From NCBI GenBank assembly GCA_003599815.1, contig QZJZ01000059.1:1-45008 (forward strand): a DNA stretch of 45,008 bases, given 5' to 3'. Below the pieces are notes generated by a model, which was given only the letters and a program-made list of their open reading frames with translations, had not been told where the DNA came from and made no database searches. The stretch comes from Candidatus Auribacter fodinae (GTDB taxonomy: Bacteria; Auribacterota; Auribacteria; Auribacterales; Auribacteraceae). This document shows, one piece after another, positions 32,503 through 42,251 of this stretch; the stretch's first letter is position 1, and the number at the start of each line of letters is the position of its first letter. The translations under genes were made by a program, and so were the position numbers.

Positions 32503-34821
32503 CTACTCTTCGATAATTTCGCGCGGTTTACTGCCCCGGTGCGGGCCGACAACACCATTGGCTTCCATGATATCTATTAATCTCGCCGCACGGGCGTATC
32601 CAACCCGGAGTTTTCGCTGGAGCATGGATGCTGAAGCTTGCTGGGTAAGTTTGACCATCTCTACTGCCTGATCGTAAAGCTCATCTTCGAAATCATCAAG
32701 TGGTTCGCCATTTGGGGTGTCCTGTGAAAAAATATCTATGAATTCAACGTCGTCTTCCTTGACCTGATCGTTGACGAATTTCACTACTCTGTGAATTTCA
32801 GCGTCGCTTACGTATGTTCCTTGCCCACGTATAAGTTTGGATGTCCCCGGCGGAAGGAAAAGGAAATCGCCGTTGCCGAGCAGGGCTTCCGCTCCGTTTG
32901 CGTCAAGTACCGTACGGGAATCGACTTTTGATGATACCTTGAACGAAATACGTACAGGGAAATTTGCTTTGATGACACCGGTAATAACGTTTACCGAAGG
33001 GCGCTGTGTGGCAAGTATAAGATGAATCCCTACCGCCCGGCTGAGCTGTGCAAGACGGGTAATTGCGTCTTCAATTTCATCCTGAGCTACCATCATCAGG
33101 TCAGCAAGCTCGTCAAGTATAACGAGGATGTATGACATCATTCCGCTCACTATTATTTGCTGGTCACCGCCGGCGGCGGCAATTCGATTATCTTCAGGCA
33201 ACGTATTGAATCCTTTGATATTACGTACCCCTGCGTCTGCAAGTATCTGATACCGCTTTTCCATTTCTGTAACCAGCCAGAGCAGTGCGGGCGCCGCTTT
33301 TTTGGGGTTGGTTATAACCGGTGTAATCATGTGAGGCAGGTCATTATACTGCACCAGCTCTACTTTCTTAGGGTCAACCATGATAAATTTCAGTTTGTCC
33401 GGCGAACAACTATATACGAGACTCATGATAATGGAATTCAAACAGACACTTTTTCCTGATCCGGTAGCGCCGGCGATAAGAAGATGCGGAGCGGCCGTCA
33501 TATCGGTTATGATCGAAGCGCCGGATACATCTTTGCCGAGTGCAAGCGGCAAAGCCGCTTTGGTATTTATGAATTCCTGCGAGCATAAAAGGTCGCGCAG
33601 GGAAACGATTGCCTTGAGATCATTGGGAACTTCAATGCCAACTGCGGATTTTCCGGGAATAGGAGCGATGATGCGGATATTCGGGGTTTTCATCGCAAGA
33701 GCAATATCATCGGTTAATCCGGTAATCTTCTGTACTTTGATGCCTGGAGCGAGGGTTAATTCGTAACGGGTGATAACCGGCCCGCGGGTAATTTCGGATA
33801 CATTGACTTCAATTCCAAACTCTGCCAGTGTGTTCTGCAACAGTTCCGCTTTATTTTTCAAAGATGCGGTAACATCGCTTTCTTTTGGCTGTTTGGGTTT
33901 CTCGAGCAGGGTAACAGGAGGCAGTTCGAATATCTGTCCTGACCCGTGTTTTTGAGTTTGAGGGGGCGGCGGCAACTCAACTGTTGATGGTGTATTAGTT
34001 GTGATCTTTGCTTCAAAAGGCTGGGAAATTTTTTGCGCCTTAGGTTCAGGTTCGTTGTCCAGATCATCGTCGTCATCATCGGGCAGAAAGACAGGTTTTG
34101 TTTTCTTTTTTTCCGGAATTTTTACCGGAGTTGAAGAGGACTTTTTGCTGAGATCGTCCCTGCAATAGGTAACTATGGTTACTATTGAATTATAAAAAAC
34201 GATAAATAATTGAAGCAGTTTATATAAAATCCATTTGAAAACCACAAGGGGCCAGCCGTCGGTAATTAACAGGGATGCGGCAATGAAAACGAAAGCTGAA
34301 ATCACTATTGAACCGTAAAAACCAAGGTATATTCCGGCAAATTTTGTGGCTATGAACGAGCCTACTATCCCGCCTGATTCAGTCACGGGAAGAATGCTTT
34401 GCAGGGAAAGAGGAATATACGTATTCGCCATCTGCACACATATGGTTGCCGATAACAAAATGGCTATAAAAAGCAGTGTTTTTGTGTAGATCCGTGTCCA
34501 TGTGATGGTAAAACCGCAGAAAAATGAACGAATTGCCCAGATGAAGAAATAAAAAGGAGGTACGTACGCAGCAAACCCAAAACATATCAAGTTGAGGTAT
34601 GCGGTGTACGCACCTGTAATTCCAAAAAAATTATGGATTACCCCGTCATGAGCTGATCCGGTAAATGTTGACAGATCAGCTTCATTATAAGTCAGATAAC
34701 TGAGTAGCAGATAAATGCTGAAAAGCAGAATTAACGCCGCCCACACTTCCTTGAATTTATTAAGGATATGGGAAATAGAGTTTTCGGTCTCGTTATTATT
34801 GCGTACAGTTTTCGATGCCAT
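32503..34821 (-). CDS. ftsK: DNA translocase FtsK/SpoIIIE
   Basis: A 772-residue protein: four N-terminal membrane helices (about 30-200), a Lys/Pro/Asp-rich linker with an acidic run (about 245-310), then the alpha-beta motor (about 325-690) with Walker A GATGSGKS, Walker B region YILVILDELADLMMVA and the conserved ATQRPSVNVITG, and a winged-helix gamma domain (SASMLQRKLRVGYARAARLID) that reads polarity sequences. The linker is short compared with E. coli FtsK (1329 residues) and similar to SpoIIIE. It pumps the chromosome terminus through the septum. It lies 49 nt after pnp. Confidence 0.96.
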   Translation of the reverse strand: MASKTVRNNNETENSISHILNKFKEVWAALILLFSIYLLLSYLTYNEADLSTFTGSAHDGVIHNFFGITGAYTAYLNLICFGFAAYVPPFYFFIWAIRSFFCGFTITWTRIYTKTLLFIAILLSATICVQMANTYIPLSLQSILPVTESGGIVGSFIATKFAGIYLGFYGSIVISAFVFIAASLLITDGWPLVVFKWILYKLLQLFIVFYNSIVTIVTYCRDDLSKKSSSTPVKIPEKKKTKPVFLPDDDDDDLDNEPEPKAQKISQPFEAKITTNTPSTVELPPPPQTQKHGSGQIFELPPVTLLEKPKQPKESDVTASLKNKAELLQNTLAEFGIEVNVSEITRGPVITRYELTLAPGIKVQKITGLTDDIALAMKTPNIRIIAPIPGKSAVGIEVPNDLKAIVSLRDLLCSQEFINTKAALPLALGKDVSGASIITDMTAAPHLLIAGATGSGKSVCLNSIIMSLVYSCSPDKLKFIMVDPKKVELVQYNDLPHMITPVITNPKKAAPALLWLVTEMEKRYQILADAGVRNIKGFNTLPEDNRIAAAGGDQQIIVSGMMSYILVILDELADLMMVAQDEIEDAITRLAQLSRAVGIHLILATQRPSVNVITGVIKANFPVRISFKVSSKVDSRTVLDANGAEALLGNGDFLFLPPGTSKLIRGQGTYVSDAEIHRVVKFVNDQVKEDDVEFIDIFSQDTPNGEPLDDFEDELYDQAVEMVKLTQQASASMLQRKLRVGYARAARLIDIMEANGVVGPHRGSKPREIIEE

Positions 34822-34870
34822 TCTGAAAAGCTATATCTGAACTCCGGTTTATTGACTCAGATTATTAATA

Positions 34871-37063
34871 TTAGTACCGTCTGCGACTGTCGCCTTTATC
34901 ATGGCGTCGTCCGCCGCGGTCTCTGTCTCTGTCAGGGCGATTTGATTTTGGCGCTGGCCCTGCCGTTGATGGATCATACGGACGGGCACCGGAAATAATA
35001 TCCAGATTTACCCTGCCGCGATCATCGATTTCAGCGACTTTAACAACGACTTTATCTCCGACGGACAACACGTCCGCGGCACTGCGCAGGCGGTGTTCCG
35101 ACAGTTTTGATACGTGCACCATGCCGTCTTTGCCAGGCAATATTTCCACAAACGCGCCGAATTCAGCCACGCCTTTTACAACACCGTCATAAGTTACGCC
35201 AACTTCCGGTTCGGCTGTCAGCAAGCGTATGTGATTCATCGCTTTTTCCACAGCGTCCTTTTCCGTGGAAGCAACTGATACGATACCGTCGTCATTGATA
35301 TCAATGGTCACTTTAAAATCTTCAATCATTTTCTTTATGACTTTGCCGCCGGGTCCGATTACAGTGCCGATTTTATCCGGATCAATTTGCATTGTGGAAA
35401 TTCTCGGGGCGTAATCAGATATATTGGCCCTCGGTTTGTCGAGGGTTTTTACCATGATGTCAAGTATGTGAAGACGTCCTTTGCGTGCCTGTTCAAGAGC
35501 TGTTTTCATGATATCCTGCGATATGCCTTCGATTTTGAGGTCCATCTGAAACGCGGTGATTCCGCTTGCCGTACCGGACACTTTGAAATCCATGTCGCCG
35601 CAAGCATCTTCGGAACCAAGAATATCGGACAGAACCACAACTTTGTCGCCTTCCTTGACCAGCCCCATAGCGATACCGGCTACCGGCGCTTTAATAGGGA
35701 CACCGGCATCCATTAAAGATAATGTTCCGCCGCAGACTGATGCCATGGACGATGAACCGTTTGATTCCAGAATATCTGATATAAGCCGGATAACATACGG
35801 GAAATCTTCCGCTTTTGGAATAACATACTGTAATGACCGTTCTGCCAGTATGCCGTGCCCGATTTCCCTGCGTCCCGGGCCGCGGACAGGGCGGCATTCA
35901 CCAACGCTGAACGGAGGAAAATTATAATGAAGCATAAAAGATTTTGTAGTTTCGCCGCTCAGTTCTTCCATACGCTGTTCACTGCCGGGACTTCCCAGAG
36001 TGGTGATTGCCAGAGCCTGAGTTTCACCACGAGTAAAAAGCGCAGAACCATGCGTGCGGGGCAGAAGGCCCACTTCACAGGTGATCTGGCGGATATCTTC
36101 CGGGCCGCGTCCGTCTCCTCGCAATCCTTTTTCGAGGATTAAGCGCCGTACGGCATCTTTCTGGATTTTGCTGAAAGCCTGCTTAATGTCCGCTTCCGCG
36201 TATTGATCTTCAAATTTTGCTGTTATTTTTTCGATTGCTTCAGCTTGGAGTGCAGACAGTGCTTCCTGCCGGGCCGATTTGCCCTGAGTCATCACCGTGT
36301 CTTCCATTCTGGATTCGACGATATCAGCCGTTTCTTTCAGCAAATCTTCATTGATTGTGTACAGTGCGAAATTCTTTTTGGGCTTGCCGCACAGTTTTTG
36401 CAACTCGATTTGCACATCGACAATTTTTTTTATCTGTGCATGAGCAAAATCGATTGCGTTTATCATGATGTCTTCGGACACTTCATGCGAACTTCCTTCG
36501 ACCATCATTACGCCGTCGGCGGTGCCTGCTACAACAATATCAATCTTTGAGGTTTTTAGCTGAGTAGTGGTTGGATTTGCGATTAATTCGTCATCTACCA
36601 AACCGACTCTCACTGCTCCAACAGGTTTTAAAAACGGAATATCGGATATCACTAATGACGCGGAAGCTCCGATCATGGAAAGGATATCAGGATCGTTTTC
36701 GCCGTCGGCAGACAATACTGAGTTCATTATCTGAACTTCGTAATAAAACCCGTCAGGAAAAAGCGGTCTGATGGGGCGGTCGGTAAGACGGGCTGTTAAA
36801 ATTTCTTTTTCAGTGGGACGCCCTTCACGTTTGATGTATCCTCCGGGTATACGTCCCGCGGCGGATGTTTTTTCTCTATAATCGACTGTGAGAGGGAAAA
36901 AATCAGTACCCTCTTTCATTGAGTCGCTGGCAACGGCTGTCGCCAGTACAACTGTATCGGCTAGCTGAACAGTTACAGCTCCATTTGCTTGTTTTGCCAA
37001 CTTTCCCGATTGGAAAATCAATTTTTGGTTTCCAATTACTGTTTCGACAGAATACACGTTCAT
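34871..37063 (-). CDS. pnp: Polyribonucleotide nucleotidyltransferase
   Basis: A 730-residue PNPase, full length: two RNase PH domains separated by a helical domain, then KH (about 550-610, IGTVIGPGGKVIKKM) and S1 (about 615-685, DGVVKGVAEFGAFVEI) and an Arg/Asp-rich tail (RPDRDRDRGGRRHDKG). AGRIPGGYIKREGRPTEKEIL, FTRGETQAL and the second-domain GDMDFKVSGTASGIT block with catalytic acids are all present. It degrades RNA 3' to 5' with phosphate. The ATG is preceded by AGGAG and a purine-only leader of about 40 nt. rpsO lies upstream, separated by a terminator-like hairpin. Confidence 0.97.
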   Translation of the reverse strand: MNVYSVETVIGNQKLIFQSGKLAKQANGAVTVQLADTVVLATAVASDSMKEGTDFFPLTVDYREKTSAAGRIPGGYIKREGRPTEKEILTARLTDRPIRPLFPDGFYYEVQIMNSVLSADGENDPDILSMIGASASLVISDIPFLKPVGAVRVGLVDDELIANPTTTQLKTSKIDIVVAGTADGVMMVEGSSHEVSEDIMINAIDFAHAQIKKIVDVQIELQKLCGKPKKNFALYTINEDLLKETADIVESRMEDTVMTQGKSARQEALSALQAEAIEKITAKFEDQYAEADIKQAFSKIQKDAVRRLILEKGLRGDGRGPEDIRQITCEVGLLPRTHGSALFTRGETQALAITTLGSPGSEQRMEELSGETTKSFMLHYNFPPFSVGECRPVRGPGRREIGHGILAERSLQYVIPKAEDFPYVIRLISDILESNGSSSMASVCGGTLSLMDAGVPIKAPVAGIAMGLVKEGDKVVVLSDILGSEDACGDMDFKVSGTASGITAFQMDLKIEGISQDIMKTALEQARKGRLHILDIMVKTLDKPRANISDYAPRISTMQIDPDKIGTVIGPGGKVIKKMIEDFKVTIDINDDGIVSVASTEKDAVEKAMNHIRLLTAEPEVGVTYDGVVKGVAEFGAFVEILPGKDGMVHVSKLSEHRLRSAADVLSVGDKVVVKVAEIDDRGRVNLDIISGARPYDPSTAGPAPKSNRPDRDRDRGGRRHDKGDSRRRY

Positions 37064-37156
37064 GTCTCCTCATTTCTTCTCTTCTGTTTCTTCTTTTTCT
37101 TTCTTCTCGCCACAGCAGGATAATTACCGGGTCAGTTTGCGTTGCGCATAGATATA

Positions 37157-37200
37157 AAAATACCCTTGCCTGGCATTAATCTAATGCAGGAGGGTATTTT
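37157..37200 (-). terminator. Terminator/processing hairpin between rpsO and pnp
   Basis: AAAATACCCT and AGGGTATTTT form a 10-bp stem, extended by CCTG/CAGG and CATT/AATG with small bulges, with a T-run after it on the minus strand. It can end rpsO transcripts and let part read through into pnp. In enterobacteria a hairpin here is an RNase III site for pnp control, so the same could apply. Confidence 0.75.
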
Positions 37201-37235
37201 AAAGCCAGATACGTTACACATTAGAAAGAATAACA

Positions 37236-37505
37236 CTATCTTCTTATGTTAAGCTTTTGAATCAGCGCTTGATAACGGTCGTAATCTTTTTTCTTCAGAT
37301 AGTCAAGTAAGCCTCTGCGTTGTCCTACCATGATAAGCAGGCTTCTGCGGGAATGATGATCTTTTTTAAACTGCTGTAAATGAGCAGTAATATCATTGAT
37401 TCTCCGCGTCAGCAGTGCAACTTGAACTTCGACCGAACCGGTATCACTTTCATGCAGCTGATGTTCTTTTTTTATTTGTTCTTTAATTTCTTTAGTTATT
37501 GCCAT
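37236..37505 (-). CDS. rpsO: 30S ribosomal protein S15
   Basis: An 89-residue protein, exact family length. [62 protein letters not shown] and a basic end match uS15, a primary binder of 16S rRNA helices 20-22 that often represses its own mRNA. It has its own strong promoter, GGAGAGGAG-type Shine-Dalgarno and a downstream hairpin, and is followed by pnp as in most bacteria. Confidence 0.98.
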   Translation of the reverse strand: MAITKEIKEQIKKEHQLHESDTGSVEVQVALLTRRINDITAHLQQFKKDHHSRRSLLIMVGQRRGLLDYLKKKDYDRYQALIQKLNIRR

Positions 37506-37551
37506 CTACCGATTCTCCTCTCCTCTGACAACTGTACAATAAATTTTGGAT

Positions 37552-37580
37552 AATATATCACATCTTGAAAATAGTTTCAA
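37552..37580 (-). promoter_or_regulatory. Promoter for rpsO(-pnp)
   Basis: On the minus strand TTGAAA (37575-37580), 17-nt spacer ending in TGA, and TATATT (37552-37557), 5 of 6 matches each. It gives an internal start for rpsO-pnp within the nusA-pnp operon. The leader is about 40 nt. Confidence 0.65.
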
Positions 37581-37584
37581 TATT

Positions 37585-38541
37585 TTAATGCGCTTCTTTT
37601 TCAAATTTATAGATGCCGTTAAAATATTTGCGTGCTTTTTGTTCGTCACGCTGGATCTGTTCGATCAGCAGTGCCTGTGTTGGATAGCGTCTTTCTTCAC
37701 GGATTTTCTTCAAAAAAATGATTTCTATGTCTTTTCCGTAGATATCACGTGTGAAATCCAGAAGATGTACTTCCACGGTACTTTTCAGAGCCGGTCCCTG
37801 AAAGAAAGTCGGACGGTAACCGATATTCATTATTCCCTGATATGTCAGCCCGTCTATTTTGACTTCAGTTATGTATACGCCGCTTGGCGGAATCGCTTCA
37901 TGATGCGGGTCTATGTTCGCTGTAGGATATCCTATTTTCCTGCCTATTGTATCGCCAGAGACAACAGTTCCCCAGAGAGAATATTTTCTATCAAGCATAG
38001 CCTCAACGCTTTCAAGTTCTCCGGCAATCGCGAGCTGGCGAACCATGGTACTGCTGACGATCAGGTCATCGACTTTGACCGGAGGAATATCTTTGACACT
38101 GAATCCTTTTTCAATGCCCAGTGTGCGAAGCATGTTGAGAGTCCCTGTTTTATTTTTTCCAAAAGATGAATCATACCCTACGCATATTTCAGCAATCTCA
38201 ACATTTTTCAAAAGGTACTGGTTAATAAATTTTCCGGGAGACAGCTGTGCAAATTCCTGTGTAAAAGGTATTATAATGCAGTAATCCACACCGAGCTGGG
38301 CAAAAAGGTTTAATTTATGCGCCGTGCTTGTTAAAAGGGGAGGAGCGCTGTATGGTTCAAGAATCTCGCGCGGATGAGGGTCAAACGTTATGACTACGCT
38401 TTTTCCTGAATTACTTTGCGCGTCGCTCACCAGTGTCTCAATAACTTTTTTATGTCCAACATGAACTCCATCAAACACACCCAGTGTTACGTACGCTGAC
38501 TGAATCGGTTTTTCAAGCGGTAATGTCTTGATAATGATCAT
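37585..38541 (-). CDS. ribF: Bifunctional riboflavin kinase / FAD synthetase
   Basis: A 318-residue protein. The N-terminal nucleotidyltransferase domain has the HxGH-like GVFDGVHVGHKKV motif, GYDSSFGKNKTGT and SSTMVRQLAIAGELE. The C-terminal flavokinase domain has GDTIGRKIGYPTANI, GVYITEVKIDG and a conserved catalytic Glu (KSTVEVHLLDF). It phosphorylates riboflavin to FMN and adenylates FMN to FAD. It overlaps truB by 4 nt, so translation is coupled. FMN is also the cofactor of the flavodiiron protein encoded in this window, although that is only a general link. Confidence 0.96.
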   Translation of the reverse strand: MIIIKTLPLEKPIQSAYVTLGVFDGVHVGHKKVIETLVSDAQSNSGKSVVITFDPHPREILEPYSAPPLLTSTAHKLNLFAQLGVDYCIIIPFTQEFAQLSPGKFINQYLLKNVEIAEICVGYDSSFGKNKTGTLNMLRTLGIEKGFSVKDIPPVKVDDLIVSSTMVRQLAIAGELESVEAMLDRKYSLWGTVVSGDTIGRKIGYPTANIDPHHEAIPPSGVYITEVKIDGLTYQGIMNIGYRPTFFQGPALKSTVEVHLLDFTRDIYGKDIEIIFLKKIREERRYPTQALLIEQIQRDEQKARKYFNGIYKFEKEAH

Positions 38542-39272
38542 CGCGCGTATCTCCGCAATTCGGTTTTTTTATCACAACGCAAAGCAAGTGCATCCGGCTG
38601 ATTTATAACGAAGTTCGAAAAATCATCGCGATTAATGGACTTTAATGAGGCTATACTCACTGCATCCGATAATGTAAACTTGCCAGATCTAACCCGGATT
38701 AAATTGGACATATATCCGCTACAATTCAGTTTGACTCCGATATCCGAGCATAGTTTACGCACATATGTGCCACGTGAACATGCCATGGAAAAAATAATGT
38801 ATGGAAAATTATAGTGGAGTATTTCCAATGAATAGATAGTACGGGTTCTTGGCTGTAGTTCGGCTATTTCGCCTGCGAGCGCCATTTTATATGACCGTTT
38901 ACCATTAACCTTTATCGCAGAAACGTGAGGGGGTACCTGTTCAATTGTCCCTACAAAGGAAGAAAAAACGTCTCTGATCCTGCTTTCAGGTATATATGCT
39001 GGGATGGAATGAGTTATAACCTCTCCTGTACCGTCATCGGAGAATGTTTTACATCCCAGTCCCATAACAGCGAGGTACTCTTTGTCGTCGTTCTCATAGT
39101 CTTTGATAGATTTGGTGCTTTGACCAAGAAACAAAACAAGCAAGCCGGTGGCGATCGGGTCGAGTGTGCCGGCGTGACCGACTTTTTTTATTCTGAATCG
39201 TCGACGTATAAAATTAACGACATCGTGTGATGTCCATTCCAGCGGCTTGTCTACCAGCAGGATCCCATTCAT
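38538..39272 (-). CDS. truB: tRNA pseudouridine(55) synthase
   Basis: A 244-residue protein, somewhat shorter than E. coli TruB (314). MNGILLVDKPLEWTSHDVV, the catalytic Asp in GHAGTLDPIATGLL, YLAVMGLGCKTFSDDGTGE (family: KxYxxxxxLGxxTxTxDxxG) and RTIYSLEIL are typical. The C-terminal PUA domain is reduced or absent; the protein ends soon after the VRSGKFTLSDAVSI segment. It makes pseudouridine 55 in the T-loop of tRNAs. It overlaps both neighbours (rbfA and ribF) by 4 nt. Confidence 0.95.
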   Translation of the reverse strand: MNGILLVDKPLEWTSHDVVNFIRRRFRIKKVGHAGTLDPIATGLLVLFLGQSTKSIKDYENDDKEYLAVMGLGCKTFSDDGTGEVITHSIPAYIPESRIRDVFSSFVGTIEQVPPHVSAIKVNGKRSYKMALAGEIAELQPRTRTIYSLEILHYNFPYIIFSMACSRGTYVRKLCSDIGVKLNCSGYMSNLIRVRSGKFTLSDAVSIASLKSINRDDFSNFVINQPDALALRCDKKTELRRYAR

Positions 39273-39670
39273 TCTTCTGTTTCCTGTTCCAGTTCACCGG
39301 ATTCACGAAGTGATTGAAGTTCGCGTTCTTTCTGCTCATGAATCTGTTTGAGCACATCCTGTATATGCATGCTGTGTTCAATGACGTCATCGTAGATAAA
39401 TACTAGTTTTGGGGTGTAGCGCAACCGTACTCGCGAACTCAAAAGTTTTTGAATATATCCTGCTGAATTATTTAATGTTTCTATTATCCGTTCTTTTTCA
39501 TCATCTGTGCCAAGGATGCTTACGAAAACTTTGCCGTAATTCAGGTCTCGGCTGATTTCGGCCCTGAGCACAGTTGTAAACCCTAGAGTGGTGTTTTTCA
39601 TATCGTGCTGTAATATATAGCCGATTTCTTCCTTGACAAGTGAGTTTATACGAATCATTCTATCAGGCAT
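39269..39670 (-). CDS. rbfA: Ribosome-binding factor A
   Basis: A 133-residue protein with the KH-type fold of RbfA: RMIRINSLVKEEIGYILQHD, ISRDLNYGKVFVSIL, NNSAGYIQKLLSSRVRLRYTPKLVF, and a charged helical tail (HEQKERELQSLRESGELEQ). It binds the 30S subunit near helix 1 during late maturation and cold adaptation. It stands between ylxP and truB, the standard position, and overlaps truB by 4 nt. Confidence 0.95.
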   Translation of the reverse strand: MPDRMIRINSLVKEEIGYILQHDMKNTTLGFTTVLRAEISRDLNYGKVFVSILGTDDEKERIIETLNNSAGYIQKLLSSRVRLRYTPKLVFIYDDVIEHSMHIQDVLKQIHEQKERELQSLRESGELEQETEE

Positions 39671-39714
39671 TGCGATATCCTTTTTGACTTCAAATAATTA
39701 TGATGGAAAGTATT

Positions 39715-40013
39715 TTAAAGCCTTTCCTGATAATAGTCTATTATATGTGCGCCGGGGGCTTGATCGATTAGACGGATAACATCGTTGAGAACGGTATCGA
39801 CATATTTTGAATCTGTTCCGATACAGGCTATTCCGAGAACGGAGCTATTCCGAGAACGGAGCTATTCCACTGTTCATGGTCGCCAATCTCAGAGATGGAA
39901 ACATTGAATCTATGTCGAATGCGGTCTTTAACACTTTTTACCACCATTCTTTTTTCTTTAAGCGAATGGCTGGCCGGGATACTTAATTGTACTTGCATCA
40001 ACGTTATGACCAT
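39715..40013 (-). pseudogene. ylxP: ylxP (DUF503), frameshifted by a 17-bp tandem duplication
   Basis: From the ATG at 40013 the frame reads the DUF503 start (QVQLSIPASHSLKEKRMVVKSV, RHRFNVSISEIGDHEQWNSSVLGIA) and then runs into PFSE-stop after 61 residues. Two exact 17-bp copies lie at 39827-39843 and 39844-39860, with a partial third (8 bp) after them. Removing one copy restores the frame: ...SVLGIACIGTDSKYVDTVL...HIIDYYQERL-stop, ending at 39715, 93 residues, the usual DUF503 length. The family is a small conserved protein of the nusA-infB operon with no settled role. The duplication is either a slippage mutation or an assembly or sequencing error; both are possible because the ancestral state already had an 8-bp direct repeat. 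Confidence 0.88.
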
Positions 40014-40030
40014 GCTTTAATCCGGTCACA

Positions 40031-42232
40031 TCAAAGAGTTTCAGCTACCTCTTCAAAGATAAAAAACTCTACTTTATCACCAACTTCTATATCATCAAAC
40101 CCTTCAACCTTCAATCCGCATTCAAATCCGGTATTGACTTCTTTTGCTTCATCTTTAAACCGCTTTAAAGCGTTTATCGGCCCTTCATGCAATACTTCAC
40201 CGTCACGCATGACGCGTACCCGGGCTGTTCTGATCGCTTTTCCGTCCCGAATATAGCAGCCGGCAATAGTTCCGATCCTTGATATGGAGAACGTTTCACG
40301 AACTTCGGCATGCCCGATAACCTGTTCCACCTGACGTGTGCCGAGCAACCCGGTCATAGCTTTCTGGACTTCTTCGATAGCTTCATAAATAATGTTATAT
40401 ATTTTAATCTGAATGCCTTCTTTTTTGGCGATTTCCCGAGCTCTTTTATCCACACGGATGCAGAATCCGATAATAATAGCATCCGAAGCGGTAGCGAGCA
40501 CCACATCGGATTCGCTGATATCGCCAACTGCCATATGTATAACATTAACGGAAATTTTTTCGGTACTGAGGTCTTCGAGGCTGATAGCAAGCGCCTCGAT
40601 GGAGCCGTGCACATCGCCTTTGATAATAATTTTCAGTTCCCGTGCTTCTTCAGCTTCTATCCGTTCGTATAATTCTTCAAGCGTGGTCGGCTTGTTCGTC
40701 TTTTCCAATAACTTTTTTCGTTGAGCCGCTGTTGTTTCTTCAGCGATACGTTTAGCTTCTTTTTCTGATTCAAGTACTTCAAGAAATGCACCTGCGTCGG
40801 GCACACCGTCAAGCCCCAGCACTTCAACCGGTGTTGCCGGGCCTGCCTCAAGAATTTCATCGCCGCGATCGTTAAGCAATGACTTGACTTTGCCGGAAAA
40901 CCCTTCACATAAGATAGGGTCTCCGATATGTATTGTGCCGCGGGTAATAAGGACAGTGACCGTCGGGCCGCGTCCGCGAGTCAGTTTTGATTCAATCACA
41001 GTTGCTTTTGCGTTCCCTTCGGGATTAGCTTTCAGTTCCATCATTTCTGCCTGAAGGAGAATCATTTCCAGCAAATGGTCTACACCTGTTCCGTTCAGAG
41101 CTGAAACGTTGACCGTAATAATTTCGCCGCCCCATTGTTCCGGCATAAGGTTCATTTCTGATAACTGACGGTAAATCCGTTCCGGGTCAGCAGTTGGTTT
41201 ATCTATTTTATTAATAGCGACGATCATCGGCACTTTCGCGTTCCGTGCATGGCTGATGGCTTCGCGAGTTTGTTCCATGAGCCCGTCATCAGCGGCAACG
41301 ACAAGAACAACAATATCCGTAATATTTGCCCCGCGAGCGCGTATTGAGGTAAATGCCTTATGACCGGGCGTATCAAGAAAAACAATGTTTTTTCCATGAA
41401 AATCGATTTTGTAAGCGCCAATATGCTGGGTAATACTGCCGGCTTCACTGCTGGCAACTTGTGTTTTGCGTATATAGTCCAGAAGTGAAGTTTTGCCATG
41501 ATCGACATGTCCCATAAACGTTACTACAGGAGCTTTGGGAACCAGTAATCCGGCGAGTTCTTCTTCCTCTTCTTTTTTCTTTGCCTGAATTTCTTCAGCA
41601 TCTTTTTCATGATAGATCTCAAAACCATACTCATGAGCGATGATTGAAGCCGTATCGTAATCAACGTTCTGATTCATTGTAACCATCATACCCATTTCCA
41701 TGAGTTTTTCAATGATGGTACCTGATGGTATACGCATTAATTCGGCTAACATTTTAACTTGAATCTCATCAGGAATGTAGAGGTCGGTAGATACTGTTTC
41801 CTCAACGGTTTCCTGCTGAGACGTTTTCTTTTTTAACTTTTTTTTGCCGAATTTTTTAGTGCGTTTTTTTCCTTCTCGAGGACGATACTTCAGAAATTCG
41901 CTTTCTTCGTCTATGTCGTCAAGTTCAACGTCAGTGATTACACTTGGCGGAATTAGGGGTTCTGGCTCTTCGATAGCAGGCTGTTCTTTTTTCTTTGAAA
42001 CAGCTTGTTTCGTGCCTGTTTTAGGTTTACTTTCCGTTGCTGATACCGACTTGGCTCGTGCGGCCTTGGGCGCTTCAGAAACTAAAGCGCCTGCTTTGTT
42101 CAGCCATTCCTGCGCAACGGATTCCTCAATGCTGCTCATATGCCCTTTGACATCAATTCCAGCATTTTGCAGTTCTGTAATAAGTTCCTTGGAGGCAACA
42201 TTGAGTTGTTTCGCTAATTCATGAACACGCAT
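40031..42232 (-). CDS. infB: Translation initiation factor IF-2
   Basis: A 733-residue protein. N-terminal IF2_N motif ([23 protein letters not shown]), a Lys-rich linker ([18 protein letters not shown]), a second IF2_N-like segment ([23 protein letters not shown]), then the GTPase with G1 [10 protein letters not shown]3 DTPGHKAF and G4 NKID, followed by domains II-IV ([34 protein letters not shown]). It brings fMet-tRNA to the 30S subunit and promotes 50S joining. The linker is short, so this is a compact form. It lies 19 nt after nusA and 17 nt before ylxP; ylxR and the L7Ae-like gene often found between nusA and infB are missing. Confidence 0.97.
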   Translation of the reverse strand: MRVHELAKQLNVASKELITELQNAGIDVKGHMSSIEESVAQEWLNKAGALVSEAPKAARAKSVSATESKPKTGTKQAVSKKKEQPAIEEPEPLIPPSVITDVELDDIDEESEFLKYRPREGKKRTKKFGKKKLKKKTSQQETVEETVSTDLYIPDEIQVKMLAELMRIPSGTIIEKLMEMGMMVTMNQNVDYDTASIIAHEYGFEIYHEKDAEEIQAKKKEEEEELAGLLVPKAPVVTFMGHVDHGKTSLLDYIRKTQVASSEAGSITQHIGAYKIDFHGKNIVFLDTPGHKAFTSIRARGANITDIVVLVVAADDGLMEQTREAISHARNAKVPMIVAINKIDKPTADPERIYRQLSEMNLMPEQWGGEIITVNVSALNGTGVDHLLEMILLQAEMMELKANPEGNAKATVIESKLTRGRGPTVTVLITRGTIHIGDPILCEGFSGKVKSLLNDRGDEILEAGPATPVEVLGLDGVPDAGAFLEVLESEKEAKRIAEETTAAQRKKLLEKTNKPTTLEELYERIEAEEARELKIIIKGDVHGSIEALAISLEDLSTEKISVNVIHMAVGDISESDVVLATASDAIIIGFCIRVDKRAREIAKKEGIQIKIYNIIYEAIEEVQKAMTGLLGTRQVEQVIGHAEVRETFSISRIGTIAGCYIRDGKAIRTARVRVMRDGEVLHEGPINALKRFKDEAKEVNTGFECGLKVEGFDDIEVGDKVEFFIFEEVAETL

Positions 42233-42251
42233 AAAGAAGTATCCCAGCTTT

